Origin: Myrmaecium sp. VS I D KN 1
Lineage: Eukaryota > Ascomycota > Dothideomycetes > Valsariales > Valsariaceae
Length of the DNA: 64,000 nucleotides
Assembly: GCA_019775845.1 (NCBI GenBank)
Contig: JADQAV010000008.1
Coordinates: 992,001 to 1,056,000 of the forward strand
Reading direction: 5' to 3'
This document shows positions 11,982 to 22,039 of this stretch, one piece after another. The stretch's first letter is position 1, and every line of letters starts with the position of its first letter. The position numbers and the translations under genes are program-made. Below the pieces are notes generated by a model. The model saw only the letters and a list, made by a program, of their open reading frames with translations, was not told the DNA's origin and made no database searches.

Positions 11982-12794
11982 CTAAAACAACCACACATAC
12001 CAAAACACGAAGGCGACGGCGGCGAAGAAGAGCAGCCAGGCGCGCCAGCCGACGCCGGTGCGCTCGGCCATGCGGAGCATGCGCCGGGTGGTGTGGCGGA
12101 GGCGGCGGCGGGCGCCGTCGAAGGAGCCGTTCAGGGACTCGGCCAGGGCGGTCGAGTCGCGAATCTCGTCGCCGATGGCGAGGGTGATCTGTTTTTTCCG
12201 ACATCAGCGATTGCATGGCGCTTTTGATTTTTGCTGTTGGGGAGGGGAAGGGAAGGAGGGGGGTGTGTGTGTGTGACGTACGTCCTTGAGCATGCGCACC
12301 TTGGCGCTCATGCCCGCGAGCTGCTCGTCGTTCTGGCTCTCCAGCTCGGCGAGGACGGCGTCGCTGTACTGGCCTTTGGCGTTGGGGGTCGCGGGGCGGA
12401 AACCATTTCCGCCTGCGACGCCGCCGATGCCGAGGCCGTTAGCTCCGCCACCGCTGCTGCTGCCGCTTGATGCGCTCGGGTAGGGACTACTGCTGCTGTA
12501 GCTATTGTAGCTGCTGTATGTGTTTCCGATGCCGCTGGTGGTGGTGGTGGTGGTGGTCCGGCTGGAGGGTCGGCTGGTTGGGTTGGGCGATCGGCGGGAG
12601 TCGTAGGAGCCGAAGAGGGCAGAGCGGGCGTCGCGTTGGTGGAGGGAGGAGGAGGAGGGATTGTTGAATCTGGTGATGGTTTCGGGTCAGCTTGGGAGGT
12701 GACTTTGGCTGGGGGAATGGGGGGGGGGGGGGGGGGGGGGGGGNNNNNNNNNNNNNNNNNNTCTGCATCTCTTTCTTTCTTACCTTGACGCCAT
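11982..12794 (-). CDS. BET1: Bet1-type v-SNARE
   Basis: SNARE for ER-to-Golgi vesicle fusion. Exons in transcript order are 12794-12784, 12669-12282 and 12188-11982, giving 201 aa. Exon 1 is only 11 nt (ATGGCGTCAAG); spliced to exon 2 it reads MASRFNNPSSSSLHQRDARS, a typical fungal Bet1 start. A Ser/Gly/Tyr-rich disordered stretch follows, then the SNARE helix (NDEQLAGMSAKVRMLKD joined to ITLAIGDEIRDS), then the conserved RMLRMAERTGVGWRAW and a C-terminal membrane anchor ending FWYVWLF. This tail-anchored layout is the family norm. Intron 1 contains the poly-G run and the assembly gap, so its true length is unknown. A Bet1 versus Sft1 assignment rests on the anchor region. Confidence 0.9.
12720..12761. 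other. 24-G homopolymer followed by an 18-N assembly gap
   Basis: G runs from 12720 to 12743, then N from 12744 to 12761. It lies inside the first intron of BET1, so the coding sequence is not damaged. The gap is most simply an assembly or sequencing failure in a poly-G/poly-C tract, and 18 may not be its real size. Confidence 0.95.
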
Positions 12795-13317
12795 GAGGAA
12801 GGGATGTGGATGTGGATTACGGTGTGCTGAGTAGTGGTGGTGAGACCGGCGAGATGGTATAAGGGAAGAGGATCTTGTGTCGCTACTGTTTCATTGTTTC
12901 TATCGCCGGTTCGTTGTTAAGAAGGATGTATGTGGAGGATCGAAAGGCGTGCTCTTTGATGTTCGTTGTTGTCAGTCAGACAGTCCGCCAGGTACGCTCC
13001 GCCGTCGGGGGAACAAACAGGTGGTCCTCCGCAACTCTTTTGGGGGTTCCCGTCCTGCTGTTTCACCAGCGCTTGTGGCTCGCCGTGTGGCTTGACCACT
13101 AGCCTGCAGATCCTCATCACTCACACTGGCAAGTGTTGTCGTGTGGCTGAAGATCTTGCGTCATCGCACCCGAAGCACCTAAGGCACCCGACCTGTGCTG
13201 GCTTGACTCGGGGAAGCTTAAGCCGAAGCTTCTTCGCCTCCTCCCTCCGCTTCTTCTCGTCTCTATACGGAGCCGGAGTGAACACCCTGCACGTATGCTC
13301 GCCCTACTCCTGGCCTC
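12795..13317. other. divergent promoter region of BET1 and YME2
   Basis: About 520 bases between two divergent genes, presumably carrying both promoters. I see no clear TATA box. Short open frames here overlap each other on both strands and are not supported. Confidence 0.5.
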
Positions 13318-16035
13318 ATGTACTCCTCCATCGGCCTGAGTAGGCTGGCACAGTGCCGCCGACCTTTGGCAGCACTGGCATGCCAGCCCGGTCCTTTGCA
13401 ATCTGCAAGGTAAGACAGTCAAAAACCGTGCAGTGCCACGCAGTGCACACCGGGCGATCCCCACGACTGACGAACTGTGCGCAGCAGGGCACATGCACGA
13501 AAGACCCAAGCTTCAATCACGACGGTGCGTCGTGCCACGCTCGAGGCCGGCGAGAACAAGACCGGTCACATCAGCACCGGCCCGAACGAAGGCATATTCT
13601 TCTTCGACGGTTCGTAGCGCGCATTCCTCTATCTTCCCCGCGTCGCTGACAACCTTTTCCAGGCGTCTTCCCTCTCCGACTCCAATGGCTTCTGCGCCTG
13701 CCCTGGCAGTCCGAAAAGGGCATGCCACGCTTCCTTGACCGGATCAGCAACCCCAGCGCGTCCGGGGCGGACCCGGTCAAGATTATTGAGGACGCCAAGA
13801 ACGGCAAAGGCGCCATCAAGGTCTCCCAAGTCCTGCCCAGGCTCAAAGAGGGCGGCGCGTTCGTCAAGTTCTCGGTGGATGGAAAAGTGCAGCCGGAAGA
13901 GGTGGAAGAGGCGTTGAAGAACTATCTCAGGGACCGGAAGATCAAGCCGTGGTGGAATCCTTTCCAGTATGTTCGAGCGAGCCTGGTGAGGGGAAAGCCA
14001 TGGGTGGAAGACCTGTATCGACTACCCACGTCTCGATTGAAGGTTGAATTCCTCCCGGTCTCGCCGGGCGGGGAGGCCGTGGAGCTGTCCCAGGAGCAGC
14101 TCTACGAATTCTTCAGGCCGTACGGGAAGCTGACCGATATCCTCACCCAACCCCCGGACAACAAGACCGTCCCACGGTACGCATACCTGGACTTCGCCTC
14201 CAGGAGACGAGCCATCATGGCCAGGAACTGCATGCACGGGTTTGTGGTACCGTCAGCGCAAGGAGGTGGCGCGGCGGGCACGGTATTGCGTCTGACTTAC
14301 GAGCAACGCATCAAGGCCCATTGGATCCGGGATTGGCTAGTCAACCACCCAAGGATCGTCATCCCCGCCATTGCTGCTATCATCGCTGGTATTACCGTCG
14401 CCGTCTTCGATCCCATCCGGACTTTCTTCATCAAGGCACACATCACGAGGAGCTTCCACCTCGAAGATAGCAAGATCTACAAATGGTTCAAGAACCAGGC
14501 TACCGACTTCTTCAGCTCACGCCCGAAAGCTGACGAAGATGGCATGGACGCCATTTGGGATGATCGCAAGGGCCATATCCAACAGCTCCAAACCTGGCTG
14601 ATGGAGACGGCGGACACCTTCATCATCGTGCAAGGTCCCAGGGGCTCTGGCAAGAAGGAACTGGTCGTGGATCAGGCTTTGAGGAACAAGAAGCGGAAGC
14701 TGGTCATTGACTGCAAGCCCATTCAGGAAGCTCGCGGGGACAGTGCGACCATCAATGCCGCTGCTGCACAGGTCGGATACCGCCCCGTGTTCTCGTGGAT
14801 GAACAGCATCAGTGGGATGATTGATTTGGCCGCTCAAGGTGCCACCGGCATGAAGACCGGGTTCTCTGAAACCCTTGACTCGCAACTCGCGAAGATCTTC
14901 AACAACACGGCTACCGCTTTGAGACAAATCGCTTTGGAGGGACGTAGCAAAGATGACAAGGACGCGAATCTTGGGGATGACGAATACCTTGAGGCTCATC
15001 CCGAAAAGAGGCCGGTCGTCGTGGTCGACAACTTCTTGCACAAAAGCCAGGAAGGTAGCATCGTCTACGACAAGATTGCCGAATGGTAAGTATTCTTGGA
15101 TCCAGGTCTATCATGAGCAACTTCTAACAGTGTCTAGGGCCGCGCGTTTGACGACCGCCAACATCGCGCACGTCGTCTTCCTGACTAACGATGTCTCTTA
15201 CTCCAAGTCACTCAGCAAGGCCCTACCCGACCGCGTGTTCCGTCAGATCTCCCTCAGCGACTGCACGCCCGACGTGGCGAAGAAATACGTCATCAGCCAC
15301 CTTGACGCGGACAGCGGAGAAACCGAAGATGGCGAGGAGGAAGCGGCGGAAACGAAGAAGCTGACGCCGTCGCAGCGCCGGCGCGACCTGCAAGAGCTGG
15401 ACGAATGCATCTCCTACCTAGGCGGCCGGCTCACCGACCTCGAGTTCTTCGCGCGCCGGATCAAGACGGGCGAGACGCCGAAGCGGGCCGTGCGCGAGAT
15501 CATCGAGCAGTCCGCCTCGGAAATCATCAAGATGTACCTCCTCGGCCAGGACGATTCCGCCCGCCGCTGGACGCCCGAGCAAGCCTGGCTGCTGATCAAG
15601 AAGCTCGCCGCGACCGACGCGCTCCGCTACCACGAGATCCTCATCGCGGACGCCTTCAAATCCGGCGGCGAGCCCGTCCTCCAAGCCCTCGAGCAAGCCG
15701 AGCTCATCGCCATCGTCTCCGCGAAAGGTCGACCGCAGAGCATCCGCGCGGGCAAACCCGTCTACCAGGCCGCCTTCCGCGCCCTGACCGCCGACCCCGT
15801 CCTCCGCAGCCGCCTCGACCTCGCCCTCCTCGCCCAGTCCGTCCAGCTGGAGTCGGCCGTGATCGAGAAGGCGGAGGCCGAGCTCAAGCTGCTCGCCGAG
15901 TTCCCCCGTCCCCCGCCGGAGCTTGCGCCCCGCGTGCACTACCTCCGCGCCAAGCTGGCGGCGAGTCAGGCGAAGGTTGAGGCGTATGAGCGCGAGCAGG
16001 CGGCGTTGAAGAAGGTTTTGACTGAGGAGTTTTAG
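13318..16035 (+). CDS. YME2: mitochondrial escape protein 2 (Yme2), inner-membrane AAA-like protein
   Basis: Inner-membrane protein needed for normal mitochondrial DNA/nucleoid structure. Exons 13318-13409, 13485-13609, 13663-15085 and 15138-16035 give 845 aa. The N-terminus, MYSSIGLSRLAQCRRPLAAL, is Arg-rich without acids, as expected of a mitochondrial presequence. It is followed by the conserved TGHISTGPNEGIFFFD and PLRLQWLLRLPWQSEKGMPR segments. An RRM-like domain lies near 198-287, one membrane segment near 303-322 (IPAIAAIIAGITVAVF), and a P-loop GPRGSGKK at about 397-404 starts the large intermembrane-space ATPase-like domain. The frame beginning at 13722 alone would miss 92 residues. 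The first acceptor is a GCAGCAG tandem, so two forms differing by one codon are possible. Confidence 0.93.
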
Positions 16036-16591
16036 ACTGATTGGGGGGTTGTTGTTGGAGAGGTAGGGGCTGTACAGAATTTTGGTGTTGAAGAAGGGGC
16101 TTTGTGTGTATGGTATATGTGTGGGTGGTGATGATGGCGATGCTGGCTTGTTTGATATCCCAACTCTTTCTCTTCTTATCGGGGTTATTTCTTCGTATAT
16201 GGTTGTTCCACCCCCACGAGCGAGCAAGTAGATGAGTGGAGGAGACGGCGTAGATGTTCCGTCCTATTATGTGTATATAAGTGTATATATGGCAGAAATA
16301 TGGTATCACGTGTCAGCTGCATTCATGGGTTACCTTACGTTTTCCGAGGTGCAAGCCCATACAGAGCCTAGAAGAAGGAGGAGGAGGGGATCTTTGAAAC
16401 AGCCAAATTCCCCATGTCGTGTCACGATACTTCGAATAAAAAAGACAGACGCATTCACGTTCATTTCAACCATAAATCATCGTCTATATATAGCATAGCC
16501 ATCTATATAAGTAAAGATCCTGCACACCCGTCCCACGCACACGACCTCGTCAGAGCCGGCACGATCGCGCCGAAACCTCCGCGCTCGGCAG
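16036..16591. other. convergent 3' spacer between YME2 and the aminopeptidase gene
   Basis: Contains the 3' ends of two converging genes, with AT-rich stretches (TATATA near 16275-16290 and 16490-16510). No gene or RNA seen. Confidence 0.5.
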
Positions 16592-19500
16592 TCAAAGGTA
16601 CCCGTGAGCGGCAAGCCACTCGCGGACGACAGCAGCGTCGCGGTCTTTGTAGCGGGCGTTACCGGTGATGGTGTCGCCGACGACGCCGAGGGCGCGGTCG
16701 AAGCCGCGGACGTCCTTGTCGGCGAAGAACGCAGCGATGTCGCGGCCGACGGCCGCGTCGGCGAACTTGTTCAGCGTCAGGCGCAGGAAGCGGTCGAGCA
16801 CGACCATGTTGCCGCTCAGGTCCGGGAGGACTTTGGTCGCCCAGTGCGTCTTGATGAAGTCCCAGACGGCGTGGCGCGTCGTGGCGTTGGCGGCGAGCGC
16901 GGCGGCGCCCGTGTGCATGTCCTGCACCGCGACGGCGGGGGAAAAGATGAAGTCGAGGTACGCCTTGGCCAGCTCGGGGGTCTGCACGCGGCCGAGGGCG
17001 GAGAGGGCGATCTCCTTGCCGTCGATGGAGGTGGTATGGAGGTACTCGTTCTTGACGGCCTCGTACGCCTCGACGCCGCCCTCGTTCACGTTGATGCGGA
17101 AGACGGCGCTGCGGAGCGAAGGGTGGATGGCGGTGGGGGAGGTGCCGGACGTGTACAGGAAGAAGCGGTTCTTCGCCTCCTTGATCACCGCTTCGTGACC
17201 GGTGAGACCGGCAGTGGCGATCAGGAGCGCACGCATCTGGCCGGTGAGGAAGTCCTCGTTGGGGGCAAACTGCCATCCAATCTCTTCAACTGCAGAAGCA
17301 ACGAGCTTCTGTGTGAAAGCCTTGAGGCCCTTGCTGACGTCCTCGACGTCTGAGAAGATGGAGCGCACGTTGGCAAGGTTGGTGAGAATTTGCGACCAAA
17401 CGAGGTACTCCTTCTCATTCCGGAATCCTTCCACCAGAGATAAAAATCCCGGGGTGGTACCGTGGCCAGCAACCGCCATGGCGTATGCGTCACCGATCAG
17501 CCCAATCTTGTCTTCCAGGGTCAACTGATCCTTGGCAGCTCCAAGCTTAGCAAGCCGCTCAGGGGGGTAGTTGGTTCTGAAGAAACCGGTTTGGTTTGCG
17601 TTAAGCTTGTAGAACGAGTCGTCGATATCCCGGATGGTCTCCTCCTTTGTGGTAAGAGCAAGGGACTTCACCGCAGCGGTGCTGGAACCGGTCTTCAAGC
17701 CCAAGGGGATCCACCACGTGGTCTGGTCCTCTTCAGGCTTGACATCGCCAGTCAGCAGGAAACGGTTCTGCTTGACGCCAATCTGGCCGGGTTCCTCCGC
17801 GACGGTTACAACGGGGAAGCCAATCTTCTTGATCCACACGTCCATGAACTGGTTGACGTCCTTGCCAGAAGCTTTGCTCAAGGCGTCCCAAAGGTCACTC
17901 GTGCGGGCGTTGCCATACTTGTGCTTCTCCAAGTAGTCACCAACGCCCTGGAGGAACGTCTCAACACCCAAGTGAGAGCTCAACATGCGGATGACAGAGC
18001 TACCCTTCAGATAACTGATATGGTCGAAGATCTGGTCAACTTCCAGAGCGTCCCTCACGGGAACCTCAATTGGGTGAGAGTTGCGGAGGGAGTCGAGCTG
18101 GAAGGCTGTTTGATAAGATTCAGACTATGTTCGAAGAGGTAAGTTAGTGGAAATACTCGGAGAAGGCTACCTCGTGACATGGAACGTACGACAAACTGGC
18201 CCCAGACATTCCACTCTGTACACCGTTAGTGCGGATCGCTATAAGAGCTTGATTATTTCGCTCACCTGGGTGAATGTGATCCGTTGCAAGCCAACCAACC
18301 CAAGTCGCAAATCCCTCATTGAGCCATAGCTGTAGACAATGTCAGATCCACGTCGGGCACACAACCCGATGAATATAACTGACCTCGTTCCACCAATCCA
18401 TAGTAACCAAGTTGCCAAACCATTGATGGGCGAGTTCGTGAGCAACCACGTAAGCGATCCGGTTCTTGTACCGTTGGTCCGACTTTCCCTCTTCGAAAAG
18501 AACAGCAGTAGTACTAAGGGAGTTAGCGGAGTGATGTAGACTGCAATGACCGAGCTCTCAACGTACCGGTACGTAATGAGACCCCAGTTCTCCATAGCGC
18601 CGTGTGACTAGATTGCAGCGGTTAGTCCTAGGATCGCACGAGTTCGGGGTGGGTATACGTATAATGGGCTGGAAGACCATTAGGGCAACGATTGGTACGC
18701 AGAACCCTAAGGAAAGATGGTGGACTTACAAATTCATGCACGGCGAGCAGGTCGACCTTGGGCAGAGGATACTCGACACGGAAGACCTGCAGTAGTTAGC
18801 ACTGGGCTCTTAGGTGATGGCCGGAGTTGGGTTTGCTAACGTCGGAGAAGTAATCGACGATCTGGTGAGCGTTTTCCAAGGCGAATCTTCCTTGCTCCTT
18901 GAGGCCCTTGGTTGTGTACACGCGAACAGGCAGGTTCTTGCCGTTGTACTTGCGACGGGTGAAGTCCTCCACATATTCGAAGTCGCCAATGGCCCACGCG
19001 AGCAGGTAGGTGCTCATGATCGGAGTCCGTTCAAACGATACAAGCTTAAACCCTTCCTTGGCCGCCTTCTTGACTTCTTTCTCAGGCATGTTGCTCAAGG
19101 CGACCTGGTCCTCGGGAACCTCGAGCTCGAGGTCGAAGGTAGCCTTCAGGTTGGGCTCATCGAAACAAGGGAACGCACGGCGGGCATCGCAGGCTTCGAA
19201 CTGGGTGCTGAACATGTAGTGGTACTCGTCATCCTTTGCGACCGAGGCGGCGGCAGGCACGGCAGGTTTGTATTTCGACCGGTAGAAACCGGCCATCAGC
19301 TATGGGAAATGTTAGCTGCGCTGAAGTAGAAGGATCTCAGCTCCGATACGCACATTGTTGATCGTGCCTTGGAACTTGGCAGTCAGGACAGCCTTGGAGG
19401 TGACGGGAAGCTCCTTGTCGAAGGCAAAGGTGGCCCGCTGCCGGCCCGCATCATAGCTGATCTGGGAAGCCTTGAAGGACTGTTCGGTCTTGGTGTGCTC

Positions 19501-19906
19501 GGTGGAGATCTCTGCGCTGTGAACCTGGAGCTGGTTGGTGTTGAGGACGATGTCCTTGGTGGCCTTCTTGATCTCCAGGAGGATCTTGACGGTGCCCTGG
19601 TAGCTGAATTTGCCTCCGAACTCGATGTCGTGGAGGGAGATGTCGTAGTGGGAGGGCTTGACACTGGAGCAACGGCATGATGGTTAGCAAAAGCTTTGGT
19701 GGGGCAGCGAGGGGAGGGGGAGGACAGGAAGCTTCGCACTTGTCGGGCAGGATGTCGCGGTCGGAAGCCATGATTGCTGAATGATATCCGCAGGGTGTTC
19801 GAGGGGTGGAGGAGAAGTAGCGAAAGGCGATGCTTGAGCTCAGCAGCGGTCTTTGAGGCGCTGCAATGCGTTTGCAGAACAGCCGGAGAGCGCTGGGCGC
19901 GTTCAT
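16592..19906 (-). CDS. APE2: M1 family zinc aminopeptidase (Aap1/Ape2), with mitochondrial and cytosolic starts
   Basis: Removes N-terminal residues from peptides. Exons in transcript order: 19906-19740, 19663-19354, 19299-18841, 18786-18730, 18607-18567, 18513-18384, 18329-18266, 18215-18190 and 18124-16592. From the Met at 19771 the product is 883 aa, the usual cytosolic length. An in-frame Met at 19906 adds 45 residues ([18 protein letters not shown]..., then FRYFSSTP), Arg/Ser-rich with no acidic residue, a plausible mitochondrial presequence. In the short form GAMEN is at 289-293, the zinc site is HELAH at 325-329, and Glu348 lies 18 residues later in LWLNE, exactly the HExxH-x18-E spacing. 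The C-terminal ERAP1-like domain is complete. Exon 8 is only 26 nt. An upstream GTG/ATG-poor extension to 19984 is not favoured. Confidence 0.93.
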
Positions 19907-20814
19907 GATGCCGGCAGCTTCCTGGACCAAGGACCGGTGACCCCGCCCCCACCACAGGACGGCGCTGCAAGGGGGATCACGCACGACTGGCGGTCTGGCT
20001 ATTCTGCGAGCAACTAGGCAGCGGTGGTAGATATAAATAAATTGCTACCTACAACCTCCGATATGCAGACATGCTTCGTAGGACTGCATCCATCCCACGC
20101 AACGAGCCATTGTCCGTCGGCTTCGGTGCCAAGCGCCGCAGAGTAAACGATGCGCTGTCCTGTATGGCACTGCAATGTACGGTTGCTTTTCCTGGTCCGC
20201 ATCAGTCCGAAGAAAGACGGAACAGACAAACGCCTCCCATTGCGGCCAAACAGGAAAGAATCGGGTTGACTATTGTTGGTTTCTTTTGATACAATCTTTC
20301 TTGTTCGGCTTCTCATAAGTCAATATATGTAAATGAATAGTGCAGCATGTCCATTATTTCTCATCAAGAGCCAAAAAACAGTCCGGTTGCGGTTCCACGT
20401 TCAGCCTTACGAGGCGGGCTTCATCCGGCAACGGGCCGGTCGGGGCTGAGTCAGCGGGACGGGACTGCATCCGTCATCGGGCATTTCGTTCCCGTCGCTG
20501 CCAACACCGCCCGGACGTAACCAGAGCTTCCAGGTTGTCCCTCCCTCCCTCCCTAGTAGCCGATCTTCAGGCCGGGGTGGAAAGAAAAGAATTCAAATCC
20601 GCTTCACACTTGCCCAATCCTCCCTTCTTCTCCCTCTCCGTCCTCTACATTCATTGCTTGTTGTCTGCACGAGATCTTCCCGTCTCGTTTTGAAAACAGG
20701 AGCGGGATAAACTCCCTTTTGCCCTCCCATCCCGCCTCTCGCCGGCCACCGGACGGACAATCCCGCAACCCAGAACCCACCGTCGGGAGGGAGTTCAGCA
20801 CAACCACCACCGCC
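19907..20814. other. divergent intergenic region
   Basis: About 0.9 kb between the aminopeptidase gene and a small membrane-protein gene. It should hold both promoters. Two frames near 20014-20316 and 20340-20693 are open but show no family feature. The last 250 bases are pyrimidine-rich, a likely leader of the + gene. Confidence 0.5.
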
Positions 20815-21380
20815 ATGTTCTGCCTCCGCAGCTGGATCCCGCTGCTCTTCTTCCTGTAAGCCTCCCATCCCTCAAGCATCCCCCACCCCACTAACCCACT
20901 ACCCCCCGCGAACGCAGCAGCACCAACGCCTCCCCCCTCTACCTCATCCTCTTCGTCAGCGCCACCTACTTCCTCAACCGGCCCTGCGTCTACTGCTCCC
21001 TCCTCCTCGCCATCCTCATCCTCTCCCTCTTCGACTTCCGCAACCCCTGGTTCGAGCAGCAGCAGCCGCCGGCGACCGCCGCCTACGACCCGGCAACCCA
21101 CCCGCCGCCCTCGCTACCCGTCGATCCCACCACAACCGGCCTCCTCTGCACCCGCTCCGCCATCGCCTCCCTCTTCGAGTCCGCCGTGAGCTGCCTCGCC
21201 GGACCCGTCGCCGAGACCGTCTGGAAAGTGACCGCGGCGCCCGCTGCCGCGTCCACGTCCACATCCACGTACACGCCCGGGTCGGCGGTCGTCGAGACCG
21301 CTTCCGTCGGGATGAGGATCCTGACCGGCAAGCGCGCCGAGTGGCGCATCCCGTGTCTCGGCGTCGTCGTCCGGCTTTGA
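20815..21380 (+). CDS. hypothetical small membrane protein, 167 aa
   Basis: Not recognised. Exons 20815-20855 and 20918-21380 join in phase to give 167 aa. The first exon codes MFCLRSWIPLLFFL. After the splice two hydrophobic segments follow, about residues 19-33 (PLYLILFVSATYFL) and 37-53 (PCVYCSLLLAILILSLF), then DFRNPWFEQQQ and a mostly polar tail rich in Pro, Thr, Ser and Ala ending EWRIPCLGVVVRL. The layout suggests a short integral membrane protein with a C-terminal soluble tail. Support comes from the clean GT-AG intron, continuous frame and strong C-biased third positions. The acceptor is CAGCAG, so one residue is optional. Function unknown. Confidence 0.6.
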
Positions 21381-22039
21381 AAAACGGGCGCAGGAATGGA
21401 AAAGCGGCGCCTGATTTTTCTTTTAGTTTCGGCTGCATCGCATTCTTTCTATCATTTTATTAGCTTTGTTTTGTGGTTTTATTTCGGTTACCACACTGTA
21501 TATTATGGGAAAGGGAGAGTTGTGGGGATGGAGACGGAAATGGGGAGATGGGCCGGCACACGAACAACGGCTTTTCTTGGTGGAGAAGCACGACGTGGGA
21601 TTGTTGTGAGGTGGGAAGGGAAACGGCTTTTCGCATTCGGTCACGGCGTTCTAGCTCTGAATTTTGGGAATGAGTGACGAGCGCGGGTCATTTCGGGGAT
21701 TTGATGAATCAATTAATTCCACGCATTGTCATCATCACCATCAGAGTTTCTCATAACCGAATCGTCCGAAAGACTGCACGCGGACGATAATCGATTCATT
21801 CATAAGAGCGGCCCACAAAGGAAAGCGAATAAACACAAACAAGCAGACAGACAGACAGACAGACAGACCAAACACAAAGCCGAAAGGAAAAGTAGGAAAA
21901 GAGAGGAAAGATTAGCAAAAAATCTTTTTTTTTTCTCTTTGGCGATTGGGAGGTAGTAAGGTAGCAAACAGATATATGTATAAAAATAAGGGGGGGGGGG
22001 GCCGGGGCAAACAGGAGGGGAAGAGGGGAGGGGAGGGTA
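21381..22039. other. convergent spacer with simple repeats
   Basis: 3' flanks of two converging genes. It holds a (CAGA)6 microsatellite at 21844-21867, a T run near 21925-21936, an AGGTAGTAAGGTAG motif at 21951-21964 and a run of 12 G at 21990-22001. No gene seen. Confidence 0.6.
21844..21867. repeat. (CAGA)6 microsatellite
   Basis: Six perfect CAGA units on the + strand in a convergent intergenic region. No coding role. Confidence 0.9.
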
